A stretch of 64,000 nucleotides of DNA from Methanosarcinales archaeon Methan_01 (lineage in GTDB: Archaea > Halobacteriota > Methanosarcinia > Methanotrichales > Methanotrichaceae), in contig LUYE01000038.1 in the NCBI GenBank assembly GCA_001602645.1, positions 1 through 64,000 on the forward strand. The letters run 5' to 3'. The notes under the pieces are model-generated. The model was not told the origin of the DNA and ran no database searches. It saw only the letters and a program-made list of their open reading frames with translations. This document shows, in pieces, positions 16,025 through 25,201 of this stretch. The number at the start of each line of letters is the position of its first letter. Within the stretch, counting starts at the first letter, position 1. Both the position numbers and the translations under genes were made by a program.

Positions 16025-18348
16025 TCCTTCAACCTCCTGAAGGTCATAATCAGCATACTAGCGGCTCTGGCCATCACTTCAGCCCTGTTTCTCCTCCAGT
16101 AATCGAGCCTGATCAGAAGCACCGGGAAGACCGTGAAGGTGGCGAAGAGGGCGAAGATGACAGAGAGCACCGTTATCGTCCCGAAGCTGCTGGTCATGGG
16201 GAAGGGGGAGGCTATGAGGGCGGCGAATCCGAAGACGGTGGTGAGCCCCGAGGCGACGATGGCGGCTCCGATGCTTCCCGTCGCCGTGAAGAGCGCCTCC
16301 ATGACATTCTCGGTCTTGGCCTTCTCCTCGTAGAACCGCTCCATCGTCAGGATGGCGTACTCCGACCCCACCCCCAGGATCAGGGCCCCCAGGGTGGCGG
16401 TCATGGGGTTGTACTTCATCCCGGAGACGTACATCACACCGCCCATCCAGCCGATGACGATGAACATCGGAAGGACCGGCAGGACCGCCTTCACCAGGTC
16501 TCGGTAAATCACCAATAGGATGAAGAATATCAGGACGAGGCCGAGGAGGGTCATCCTTATCCTGCCGGTGGTGAGGGCTCCGATGACGGTGTTCATCACC
16601 GCCATCTCTCCGGTCTGGATGACGGAGACCCCGGGCGGCGGCTCAAACCAGATCAGGTCCTTCTCCACCTCTCCCTGGAGCCGCTCGATCCCCACCTGGC
16701 CGAGGCTATCAAAGGCCTGGCCTATGTCCAGGATGATCTGGGCGGTGTCCTGGCCGTTGATGTACTGGTACTTCGCCTCTTCTGGGACGCCTTCGAGAAC
16801 GGCCACCACCCCGGCCTGGTCCTGGGGTATGATGCCGCCGTTGTAGGCCTTGACGATGGTGGCGAGGCTCGTCGCCCCGTAGACCTTATCCCTCGATTCG
16901 ACGACGTAGTCGCCGAATTCGTCCATCCACGTCAAGGTCTCTGGGTCGGTCACGTCCCCCTGGACTATGATGTTCAGCTGGTCAGTCCCGCCGAATATAT
17001 TTTCAAGATGGCGGAACTGGATGAGGGGCGGGAGATCCTGAGGTATGAACTCGTTCATGTCCGTCTCTATGGGAACCTTGGTGTCGGCGTAAAGGCCCGC
17101 GACGGAGAGGACTGCCGAAGCCGCCAGCACGACCCTCCATCTGTGAATTACAAAGGCCGCCGCCTTCACGACCACGGGGCCTATCGGGGACTTCCTCTCC
17201 CTCTTATCCCCACAACTCCGGCTGGCTCTGCTGTTTCGCCCCCGCTCCATCTGGTAAAGGATTGTAACCCCCACGAAGAGGGCGGAGATGTAGCACATGA
17301 TGATGCCGATCAGGCAGAGGAGGCCGAAGTCCCTGATCATGGGGACCGACGACGAGAAGAGGGAGAAGAACCCGGCCCCCGTTATGATCAGGGCGATCAG
17401 GACGGCGGGGGCGGTGTGGGTCACCGTATCGATCGCCGCCGATGCGATCGATCCGCCCCGCTGGAACTCCTCCTCGATCCTGTTATGGAACTGGATGGCG
17501 TAATCGATGCCTAGGCCGATAAGAATCGGGAAGGCCGCCATCGATACCATCGTCAGGGGGACCTGGAGAAACCCCATCATACCGAAGGTCCATATTATCC
17601 CGAGGAAGACAATCGGCAGAGGCAGAAGGGGAAGGTGGACGTGTCTGAAGACGAGGAGGAGGGCCACCACCATCAGAAGGCCGGAGATCACGAGGAGCGT
17701 CCCCATGGAGGTGTTCATCTCCCGCTCGATCTCGTCCCCGAGGGCGACCTCGCCCGTCACTATCGTATCGGCCCCCGAGGGAAACTCTGCCATCTCCACC
17801 GCAGAGCGGGCTTCGGGGAGGATGGCATCTATGCTCTCCTGGGTGATGGAAGTCGGAAGGTCGATGGATATCATGGTATGTCCCCGGTCGGGTAGGAGGG
17901 CGTCGATTATGGTGGGATTGATCTCTTCAAGCCCCTCCAGGATCTCGTCGATCCTCGCCTGGGAGTCGGGGACTCTCCGGACGCCCGTCTCCTGGGCCTC
18001 GGCTTCCATCACCATCTCGGCTATGCTGACCGTTCCCAGGACGTTCTCCACCGTCTCCATCTGCCGGGTCAATCGGTCCATCGCCTTCAGGGACTCGGGG
18101 GAGGTGACGGAGTCCCCCTCCACCAGAACCACGATCGATTGGGTCCCGAAACGATCGTTGAAGAGATGGTCGAACTCCACATAGAGCCTGGAGTTCTCGT
18201 CGACGAAGGTCTCCGTCTCCGTCTCCATGGTGATCGTCTGGGCGAAGTGGATCGAAGCTGCGGTGAAGAGCAACGCTGCCGTCAGGATGACGATCGGATT
18301 CCCCTCGATCCATCTGCCCAGCTTTTCTCCCCTGCTCGTGGTATTCAC
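16021..18348 (-). CDS. RND-family (MMPL/HAE3-like) exporter
   Basis: The protein is 775 residues in two similar halves. Each has one helix, a large extracytoplasmic domain and five further helices. The first half runs from TM1 (VILTAALLFTAASIHFAQ) to the block with GLGIDYAIQFHNRIEEEFQ; the second ends with LGVGSEYAILTMERFYEEKA. These paired GxGx(D/E)YA motifs are the proton-relay region of MMPL/HAE3 transporters. The first loop contains FDHLFNDRFGTQSIVVLVEG, typical of the HAE3 subgroup found in methanogens. The start is GTG at 18348. It is co-transcribed with the COG1361-like protein and divergent from a GbsR/MarR regulator, which points to controlled export of a lipophilic compound or surface lipid. 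Confidence 0.87.
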   Translation of the reverse strand: MNTTSRGEKLGRWIEGNPIVILTAALLFTAASIHFAQTITMETETETFVDENSRLYVEFDHLFNDRFGTQSIVVLVEGDSVTSPESLKAMDRLTRQMETVENVLGTVSIAEMVMEAEAQETGVRRVPDSQARIDEILEGLEEINPTIIDALLPDRGHTMISIDLPTSITQESIDAILPEARSAVEMAEFPSGADTIVTGEVALGDEIEREMNTSMGTLLVISGLLMVVALLLVFRHVHLPLLPLPIVFLGIIWTFGMMGFLQVPLTMVSMAAFPILIGLGIDYAIQFHNRIEEEFQRGGSIASAAIDTVTHTAPAVLIALIITGAGFFSLFSSSVPMIRDFGLLCLIGIIMCYISALFVGVTILYQMERGRNSRASRSCGDKRERKSPIGPVVVKAAAFVIHRWRVVLAASAVLSVAGLYADTKVPIETDMNEFIPQDLPPLIQFRHLENIFGGTDQLNIIVQGDVTDPETLTWMDEFGDYVVESRDKVYGATSLATIVKAYNGGIIPQDQAGVVAVLEGVPEEAKYQYINGQDTAQIILDIGQAFDSLGQVGIERLQGEVEKDLIWFEPPPGVSVIQTGEMAVMNTVIGALTTGRIRMTLLGLVLIFFILLVIYRDLVKAVLPVLPMFIVIGWMGGVMYVSGMKYNPMTATLGALILGVGSEYAILTMERFYEEKAKTENVMEALFTATGSIGAAIVASGLTTVFGFAALIASPFPMTSSFGTITVLSVIFALFATFTVFPVLLIRLDYWRRNRAEVMARAASMLIMTFRRLKD

Positions 18349-18444
18349 CTTCAGCGGCTCGTAGGATATTTTAGAATGTTCTGAAACTTCGAGGTTTTCG
18401 GATGATACGAAATGTACTTAAAGGTTGTGGTAGACTTTCAATTG

Positions 18445-18990
18445 ATGATGAGAGAAGATGCCGCTCCCGTGGAAGCTGCGAAACGGTGCGTGGTGGACGC
18501 CAGCATTCAGATGGCGAATCTGTTGGGGCACAGCGACGCCGCCGGGGCTCTCATAGGATCGCTGTTCGTTGCGGATGGCCCCCTCTCGATGGACGAGTTG
18601 GTGGAGATGACCGGGTACAGCAAGTCCACCGTCAGCATCAACATGACCTTTTTGGAGAACCAGGGGATTGTTCGGAGGATGAGACGGCCGGGGGACAAGA
18701 GGAACTACTACGTCATAATGAAGAACATAGACGAGACGTTCAAGACCGAGAATGAGAAGATCAGACAGATGATGCAGATCCAAATTGCCGCCATCGGTGA
18801 GGCGGAGAGGATTTTGGAGGGTGCTGAAAGAAGCGATGAAGCAGAGTGGCTCCGCAACCACTTCAGCTCGATGAGGGTGGAGTGTGTCAAGGCTCGGAAG
18901 CTGATAGACCTGGTCGCCCCCTTCACCATCGACGAGCTGATTGAGATTCTGGAGCGGGAGGTCGCGATCCGAGAGGCGGGCGAGCGGTGA
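18445..18990 (+). CDS. GbsR/MarR-family transcriptional regulator (COG1510-like)
   Basis: The protein is about 181 residues. The winged helix runs through GALIGSLFVADGPLSMDELV, then EMTGYSKSTVSINMTFLENQ (recognition helix) and the wing GIVRRMRRPGDKRNYYVI. A long C-terminal helical dimerisation region follows. The start is uncertain: ATG at 18412, 18445 or 18448. I prefer 18445 because ACTTAAAG near 18415-18422 could be a TATA box placing transcription start at about this codon (leaderless). The gene is divergent from the RND operon with fewer than 100 bases between them, so it probably controls that operon and itself. Confidence 0.8.
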   Translation: MMREDAAPVEAAKRCVVDASIQMANLLGHSDAAGALIGSLFVADGPLSMDELVEMTGYSKSTVSINMTFLENQGIVRRMRRPGDKRNYYVIMKNIDETFKTENEKIRQMMQIQIAAIGEAERILEGAERSDEAEWLRNHFSSMRVECVKARKLIDLVAPFTIDELIEILEREVAIREAGER

Positions 18991-19081
18991 TGGGGGCGGA
19001 GGATAGAAACGAAGAGCGGATGGATATCGGAGATGTGGTTCATAACGCGGCTGGAACCTTCGTTTTTTGGATCGACTCCTT

Positions 19082-20260
19082 ATGAACGGAGATAAAAGGC
19101 TCTTCGGCGTCCTCTTCATATCGGTATTTTCCGCCATGCTGGGCCTTGGGATTGTGGTGCCCCTCCTCCCCATATACGCCGAAGAGCTGGGAGCTTCAGG
19201 GATCTGGATAGGCCTGATCTTCTCGGGGTTCGCCGCCGCTCGAGCGTTCTTCATGCCGATCGTCGGGAGGCTCTCCGACGAATCGGGGAGGAAGAGGTTC
19301 ATCGTATTCGGGCTATTGGGCTATGCCCTCCTCTCCATCGGCTACGTCACCGCCGGGAGCGTCTACACCCTCACCGCCGTCCGGTTCCTCCACGGGATAG
19401 CCTCGGCGATGGTCGTCCCCATCGCCATGGCCTACATCGGCGACCTCTCTGGGAGGGGGGAGGAGGGGGCTCTGATGGCCAAGTTCCAGGTCTCCTTCTT
19501 CCTCGGCCTTGGGTCCGGCCCCCTCCTGGGCGGCGTACTGAACGACGCCTTCGGGTTTTCGTCGGCGTTCTACGCCATGGCCGCCCTCTCGACCCTGGCG
19601 TTCCTGGTGATCGTCTTATTCCTACCGGAGGCGAAAAGGCCGTCATCCAGGAGCGGGGATCGGGTCTCTCTAAGATGGGCCTTTCGCCAGCCTGGGGTCC
19701 CGGCGGTGATGGCCTTCACAGCCCTCAACTCCGCGGCTCGCGGACTGTTGCTGGTCTTCATGCCCCTCTACGCCCCCCGGATATCCATCGCCCCCGGAGA
19801 GGTGGGAGTGATCCTCACCGTCTCCATCTTCTTGATGGCGTTCTCTCAGGTGCCCATGGGGAGGATGGCTGACAGGGGACACGCCCTATCGATGATAATG
19901 GCGGGTTCGGTCGTCTCTGCCGCAAGCCTCGCCCTCATCCCCGCCACCACCACCTTCTGGGAGCTCTTCATCGCGGCCGCAGCCAACGGCCTCGGAAGCG
20001 CTCTGATTTTGCCGGCCCTTTTGGCCGTCACGGTGAAGCTGGGAAGGGGGATGGGGATGGGGACCTCCATGGGGGCTTACAACACCGCCATGAGCCTCGG
20101 GATGATCACGGCTCCCCTCCTCGGCGGCCTGGTGATGGACCTATCTTCGATGGAGTTGGTCTTCGTCTTGGGGGGGGCCGCAGGCGTCGGAGCTTCCGGA
20201 GTCGTATATCAGTTGACCCGGAGATCCCTGGAGGCGGTGGAAGCCGGCGGATCTGGCTGA
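19082..20260 (+). CDS. Major facilitator superfamily transporter (DHA1 drug-efflux type)
   Basis: The protein is about 392 residues with twelve predicted helices. The first pair is followed by motif A, GRLSDESGRKRFIVFG, in the TM2-TM3 loop, and its second-half counterpart is GRMADRGHALSM. TM5 carries GPLLGGVLNDAFGF, the motif C (GPxxGG) that marks H+-coupled drug antiporters. I use ATG 19082 rather than TTG 19067. It lies 91 bases after the GbsR/MarR regulator on the same strand and may be in its regulon. The substrate is unknown. Confidence 0.85.
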   Translation: MNGDKRLFGVLFISVFSAMLGLGIVVPLLPIYAEELGASGIWIGLIFSGFAAARAFFMPIVGRLSDESGRKRFIVFGLLGYALLSIGYVTAGSVYTLTAVRFLHGIASAMVVPIAMAYIGDLSGRGEEGALMAKFQVSFFLGLGSGPLLGGVLNDAFGFSSAFYAMAALSTLAFLVIVLFLPEAKRPSSRSGDRVSLRWAFRQPGVPAVMAFTALNSAARGLLLVFMPLYAPRISIAPGEVGVILTVSIFLMAFSQVPMGRMADRGHALSMIMAGSVVSAASLALIPATTTFWELFIAAAANGLGSALILPALLAVTVKLGRGMGMGTSMGAYNTAMSLGMITAPLLGGLVMDLSSMELVFVLGGAAGVGASGVVYQLTRRSLEAVEAGGSG

Positions 20261-20307
20261 AAAAATAATATGATATCCAGGGGGTTATGGTCCAGAAGTT
20301 CAGACCC

Positions 20308-23300
20308 TCAGGCCGGGTCCTCCCTCCTGGGCATGGTGAACCTGAAGATGCTCCCCCTGCCGGGGGATGACTCCGCCCAGATCCTCCCGCCGCAGGTCTC
20401 GACGATCTTCTTGACGGTGGCAAGGCCTATCCCCGACCCCTCGCCAGACCTTTCGAGCCTGGTGAAGGGATCGAAGATCCTATCGGCGTACTTCATATCG
20501 AACCCAAGGCCGTTGTCCCTCACCCAGAACTCGTACTCGTCGCCCCGGTCAAGGCATCCCACCTCGATCTCGATCCTATCCTTGGAATATTTGAGGCTGT
20601 TCTCCAGGAGGTTTGAAAAGACCTGCTTTGCCCTGCTCTTCTCGCAGCTGATCGTGGGGAACTCCCCCGCCAGGGTGAGGTTCGCGGGCTTCTCTTTAGC
20701 CGTCGATTTTACGTCCTCGTAGGCCTCGACGACGAGCTTCTTCAGGTCCACCATCTCCGGCGGCGACTTTATCCTCCCTATCCGGGAGTAGTCCAGAAGG
20801 TCCAGGATCAGCCGGTCCATATTCTCCGCGATCGTTCCGATCCGTTCGATGTACCTCCTCCCGACCTCGTCGAGGCCGTCGCCGTAATCCTCCTGGAGGG
20901 CGAGGGCGAACCCCCGGATCCCCCGGAGAGGGGCCCGGAGATCGTGGGAGATGGTGTAGGCGAAGCTCTCCAGCTCTCGGTTGAGGGTCTCGAGCCTCTG
21001 CTGGTAATCGATCGTCTCCGATATGTCCCTAACCACGACGATGGTGGCCATCGGCTTTCCATCTCTGCTGTCGACGGGGGCGAAGCTGATGGAGGCGGGG
21101 AAGGTCGAGCCATCCTTCCTGACGCAGGTCACCCGCCTACGGCCGCCGTTCCCCTCTCCGCCGGGGGCTGCCTCCTCTCCGAAGTCCAGGATGAAGTCCT
21201 GGTGGAGCCGGCCCCGGGCCTCCTCCAGCCTGAACCCGAACATATCGAGGAGGGCTGGGTTTGCGAAGAGGAGGTGGTTGCTCTTTCCGAAGATGGCGAT
21301 CCCGTCGTTGGAGGACTCGATGGCGTCCATAAAGAGGAGCATCTGCTCTTCCAGCCACCGATCGTATGAGATGTCGTGGCCGAAGGCTATCACCCTCTCG
21401 ATCTCGCCGGTTCTGCTCCTGATGACGCCCCACCCCCACTGGATCGCCATAGGATCTCCCGTCCTGGTGACGACGGCAGCCTCCGTCTGCTCGGGGGCCT
21501 TTCCCTCGAAGATCGAGGATACGGCGATCTCAAAGCCCATCCTGTCGTCCCCGGCGATGAACCGGTCGAAGAAGTTCTCGTCGAACGCCTCCTTTGCGGA
21601 TCTCCCCGTCACCTTCTCAGCCCCCCGGTTGAAGAGCGTGATCCTACCCCGGGGGTCGAGGCCGACGATCAGGAGGTCCGCGCCCTCGATGATCCCCCGG
21701 GAGAACTCCCGCTCGGAGCGGATCTCCTCCTCCATCTTGGCGTACTCGGTGGTGTCTTGGGCGGTGATCACGATACCGATCCCTTCACCCTCGCCGTCCT
21801 CGAGCTTTATGCCGCTCCAGGAGATCACCTTCTCCTCCCCCGACTTCGCCATCATCCTCGTCCGATGCCCCTCCGCCGTCAACCCCATCTCGATCTCATC
21901 CAGGGTCTTGAGGAACTCCGACCTCTCTTCGCCGTCGGGGAAGAGGAGGGTCCAGACCTCTTCGTCCCCCATCACCTCCTGGGCGGAGTACCCGGAGGCC
22001 ATCTCAGCGGCCCGGTTCCAGAGAAAGATCCTCCGATCGCGGTCGATGACGAATATCATGGGGCTTCCGATCTCGACCAGCTTTTCGCTCAGGTCAGCCA
22101 GCTGTTTTATGTTCTCCTCCACCCGCTTCCGCTCGGTTATGTCGACGATCGTCCCCCGGAGGCCGATGGGCCTTCCGTCGCGGATGATCGGCCTGGAGTA
22201 GACGATGAGGTGGAAGGTCGTCCCCTCCTTCCGCAGGCCGGTGTACTCGTAGGTGAAGACCCTATCATCGTTCAAACTTCGCTGGAAGTTCTTCATCATC
22301 TCCTCTCGGTCTTCGTAGGCGAAGACCTGGAAGATGTTGACGCCTACCTCCAGATCCTGCCGGTCGTATCCATAGAGCTCGAAGGCGGTCTGGTTCGCGA
22401 AGGTGACTTTGCCTGCAAGATCGCATTCGAAGATCGGCTGGGGGAGGGTGTCGGCCATCTCCCGGAACCTCCTCTCGCTCTCGGCGAGTTCTATCTCCAT
22501 CTTCTTCCGATCGGTTATGTCGAGGGCGATCCCCTCCACGTGGGTCACGGCACCGTCTTCATCCCGGATTATCCAGACGTTGCTGGCGACCCATCGGACT
22601 TCGCCAGACAGGGTGAGGACCCTGAACTCCTGATAGAAGCCGTAGGATCCATCCTCTATCTGCCGTTTCAGTTCGGAGACTACCAGCTCCAGATCCTCAG
22701 GATGGACCAAGTTCCTATCAAACGAAACAGCTCCGGAATAAAAGTCCTCGGGGGTGTACCCCAACTGGCTCACGTTTTCGGATACGAACTCGACGGGCCC
22801 ACCCAACGGAATGGACTGGACGAAGGCGATGGCAGGGCTGCGGTTGACGATCCTCTCCAGCTCTTTCTGCTTCTCTGAGGCCTCCAGGATCGCCTGGTCC
22901 ATCTTCTTCTGCCAGGTGACGTCCTGCATCACCCCCGCCATCTTGATCGGCCTGCCTGCCTCGTCCCTCCCTACGACGAGCCCCCGGTCATGGACCCAGG
23001 TCTCGGCGGGGGCGGAGGTAGTCCTGTAGTCGAGATCGAAGAGGTTGGTCCTACCCGCCGAGATCTCCCGGAGGGCTGCCTCGACGGCGGGGAGGTCATC
23101 GGGATGGATCGAACTCTTCCAGGCCTGAAGGTCGCTCTCATCGGCGGAGGAACTCCCGATCATCTCGGCGTACCGGCGGTTGCCGACGACCTCACCCGTC
23201 GAGAGATCCCGGTTCCAGATGGCGAGATCCGCCCCATCGACGGCGAGCTTCAGCCGCTCTTCGCTCTCATGGAGGGCTTCTTCCGCCTTCTTCTGCTCCG

Positions 23301-23838
23301 TCGCGTCGACCAGGATCCCGTGGATCCCCCGGAGCCACCCTCCCTCGATCGGCCTCCCGTAGGTTCTGACATGCCGGACTCTGCCATCTTTGCCGATGAA
23401 CCTCAGCTCTGAGACCCGAGAGCTCCCGCCGAGGGCGCTCTTGAGCCTCGCCTCCAGGAGCTTTGAGTCCTCAGGATGGAGAAATCGAAAGACATTCTCG
23501 CCCTGGATCTCATCGGCCGAGTAGCCGAGGATCCTCTCGACGGCGGGGCTGATGTACGCTATCTTGCCGGAGGTCTCTACGACATAGATCACCCCGTCGA
23601 CGTTCTCCACCAGGCAGCGGTATCTCTCCATCGACCTTCGGAGCGCTCTGTTCGATGAGACGAGCTCCTCGCCCTTTCTCCTCGCCTCCTCTGCCGATCG
23701 GTGAAGGTCTTCGAGGGTGGCCGAGAGCTCCTCAAGCCCCAAGGCCAGCTCTTCCTTGGAGGAGTTTTCCCCTTGAAGGAGGGCTCTAACCTGCCTTTGA
23801 GCCCTCTCCACCTCTTCTTTTAGTAAATCGTCCGTCAA
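20308..23838 (-). CDS. Soluble multi-PAS sensor histidine kinase
   Basis: The protein is 1176 residues with no transmembrane segment, so it is cytoplasmic. After an N-terminal coiled coil (about 1-70) I count seven PAS domains, beginning near residues 70, 190, 330, 455, 590, 715 and 835, several followed by PAC motifs (for example GLRGTIVDITERKR). The kinase core has the phospho-acceptor in FAYTISHDLRAPLRGIRGFA (about residue 960), N-box FSNLLENSLKYSKDR, G1 DNGLGFDMKY, and GEGSGIGLATVKKIVE. No receiver domain is fused and no response regulator is adjacent. The TTG start at 23838 has GGAGAAGA before it. It probably senses redox or small-molecule signals, as methanogen kinases of this build do. 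Confidence 0.9.
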   Translation of the reverse strand: MTDDLLKEEVERAQRQVRALLQGENSSKEELALGLEELSATLEDLHRSAEEARRKGEELVSSNRALRRSMERYRCLVENVDGVIYVVETSGKIAYISPAVERILGYSADEIQGENVFRFLHPEDSKLLEARLKSALGGSSRVSELRFIGKDGRVRHVRTYGRPIEGGWLRGIHGILVDATEQKKAEEALHESEERLKLAVDGADLAIWNRDLSTGEVVGNRRYAEMIGSSSADESDLQAWKSSIHPDDLPAVEAALREISAGRTNLFDLDYRTTSAPAETWVHDRGLVVGRDEAGRPIKMAGVMQDVTWQKKMDQAILEASEKQKELERIVNRSPAIAFVQSIPLGGPVEFVSENVSQLGYTPEDFYSGAVSFDRNLVHPEDLELVVSELKRQIEDGSYGFYQEFRVLTLSGEVRWVASNVWIIRDEDGAVTHVEGIALDITDRKKMEIELAESERRFREMADTLPQPIFECDLAGKVTFANQTAFELYGYDRQDLEVGVNIFQVFAYEDREEMMKNFQRSLNDDRVFTYEYTGLRKEGTTFHLIVYSRPIIRDGRPIGLRGTIVDITERKRVEENIKQLADLSEKLVEIGSPMIFVIDRDRRIFLWNRAAEMASGYSAQEVMGDEEVWTLLFPDGEERSEFLKTLDEIEMGLTAEGHRTRMMAKSGEEKVISWSGIKLEDGEGEGIGIVITAQDTTEYAKMEEEIRSEREFSRGIIEGADLLIVGLDPRGRITLFNRGAEKVTGRSAKEAFDENFFDRFIAGDDRMGFEIAVSSIFEGKAPEQTEAAVVTRTGDPMAIQWGWGVIRSRTGEIERVIAFGHDISYDRWLEEQMLLFMDAIESSNDGIAIFGKSNHLLFANPALLDMFGFRLEEARGRLHQDFILDFGEEAAPGGEGNGGRRRVTCVRKDGSTFPASISFAPVDSRDGKPMATIVVVRDISETIDYQQRLETLNRELESFAYTISHDLRAPLRGIRGFALALQEDYGDGLDEVGRRYIERIGTIAENMDRLILDLLDYSRIGRIKSPPEMVDLKKLVVEAYEDVKSTAKEKPANLTLAGEFPTISCEKSRAKQVFSNLLENSLKYSKDRIEIEVGCLDRGDEYEFWVRDNGLGFDMKYADRIFDPFTRLERSGEGSGIGLATVKKIVETCGGRIWAESSPGRGSIFRFTMPRREDPA

Positions 23839-24135
23839 ATCTTCTCCAGCTCCGCCTCAGCTTTGAAGTTCTCTCCGTCGATCGCAGACGGTGGCTTCCG
23901 CCTCCGTCAGCCGAAATCCTGCGGATCTAGGATCTCAATGCGAGGCCTGCTTCTTCATCGCCGGTCTTCGGCTCTTGCTCAGATCTCTAACCATGTTAGA
24001 AGAGGATGGATATAACTATTTAGCATCAGATCCAGCTCCCGTCCCCTCACATCTGGATCCATCAGGACCGTTGGGGCCGGCGGCTGAGCCGGGATCGGGG
24101 AAAGGTTAAAGGAGATAAAGCCGAGATGGTCGGGC

Positions 24136-25110
24136 ATGGAGCCTCTTTCAGAGCTGGTGAGAGACCTCAGAAGCGAGGACTACTTCGAGCGGCAGAGCGC
24201 CGCCTGGAGGCTGGTGGAGGCAGGGAGCGAGGCTGTAGGGCCCCTCACGACGGTGTTGGCTGGCGATGCCAACACCCAGGCGAGGTTCAAGGCCGCCTGG
24301 GCTCTGGGGAAGATCGGAGACGAGAGGGCCGTCGACCCACTAGTTCGGGCCCTCAGAGAGGACGAGGACCCATCGGTGAGGGAGTGGGCGGCCTCGGCCC
24401 TGGAGGCGATCGGGGACCCGCGGGCCGTCCCCTTCCTCGCCCGGTCCCTGGCGACGGACCCATCACGGGAGGTGAGGCTCCGATCCTCCCTCGCCCTCGG
24501 AGCCTTCGGGGCCATCTCTGCCTTCGAGGATCTCCTCCGGGAGGGCGACCTGGAGGCGAAGAGGATGGCGGTGGTCGGGCTCGGCCGGCTTCGGTCCGCG
24601 GGATCGATGGAGCTGGTGGCCTCCCACTCCGGGGACGCCGACCCGGAGCTCCGGAGGAGGACCGCCTGGGCCCTGGGGGAGATGGGGTCCGGCGGCGCTC
24701 TTCCTCTCCTCCTTCCAGCTCTAAAAGACGACGCCCCCGCCGTCAGGATGGAGGCGGCAAAGGCGCTGACGAAGATCGGTGGGGCTGAGGCCTGCCGGAT
24801 GGCTCTCTCCCTCCTGGAGGACGCCGACCCCCGGGTGAGGCTCGCCGCCGTCACCGCCCTCGGAGAGATCCGCATCGTCGACGCCCTCGACCAGCTGGTG
24901 GAGGTTCTCTTCAGCGAGGACGAAGAAGAGATCCGGGCCTGGGCCGCCTGGTCCCTGGGCGAGATCGGCGACGTGCGGGCTATCGGGCCTCTCCAAGAGG
25001 CGTGCGTCCAGTGTCCACCAAAGGTCAGGGAGAAGGCCCTCGACTCCCTCGAGGAGGTCTTCGGGATGGGGAGGGACCACCAGAGGGCCGGCGGGGGAGG
25101 CGACCCCTGA
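24136..25110 (+). CDS. HEAT-repeat (PBS-lyase HEAT-like) protein
   Basis: The 324-residue protein is built almost wholly of about ten helical repeats of roughly 31 residues with the pattern R-x-x-AAWALGxIGDxRAVxPLxxAL (for example ARFKAAWALGKIGDERAVD and IRAWAAWSLGEIGDVRAI). It ends with a short tail. Proteins of this kind are adaptors or cofactor-lyase relatives; nothing here identifies a catalytic site. It stands 91 bases before the methanogenesis marker pair on the same strand and may be co-transcribed with it. Confidence 0.82.
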   Translation: MEPLSELVRDLRSEDYFERQSAAWRLVEAGSEAVGPLTTVLAGDANTQARFKAAWALGKIGDERAVDPLVRALREDEDPSVREWAASALEAIGDPRAVPFLARSLATDPSREVRLRSSLALGAFGAISAFEDLLREGDLEAKRMAVVGLGRLRSAGSMELVASHSGDADPELRRRTAWALGEMGSGGALPLLLPALKDDAPAVRMEAAKALTKIGGAEACRMALSLLEDADPRVRLAAVTALGEIRIVDALDQLVEVLFSEDEEEIRAWAAWSLGEIGDVRAIGPLQEACVQCPPKVREKALDSLEEVFGMGRDHQRAGGGGDP

Positions 25111-25201
25111 GATGGGGTGAACTCCCCTCCCTACCCCCTCCTCTGTTGATCATCCCCAGCCCACCGTCACCTATTTTTCTTTCGGGATCTTTTGAAGGCC
25201 G

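Noticed and set aside
14804-16102. 432-codon open frame on the + strand
   Set aside because: It lies antisense to the COG1361-like gene, whose signal peptide, domains and anchor are clear.
21376-22878. Long open frame on the + strand
   Set aside because: It is antisense to the histidine kinase in GC-rich DNA, with Pro/Gly/Arg-rich translation and no recognisable motif.
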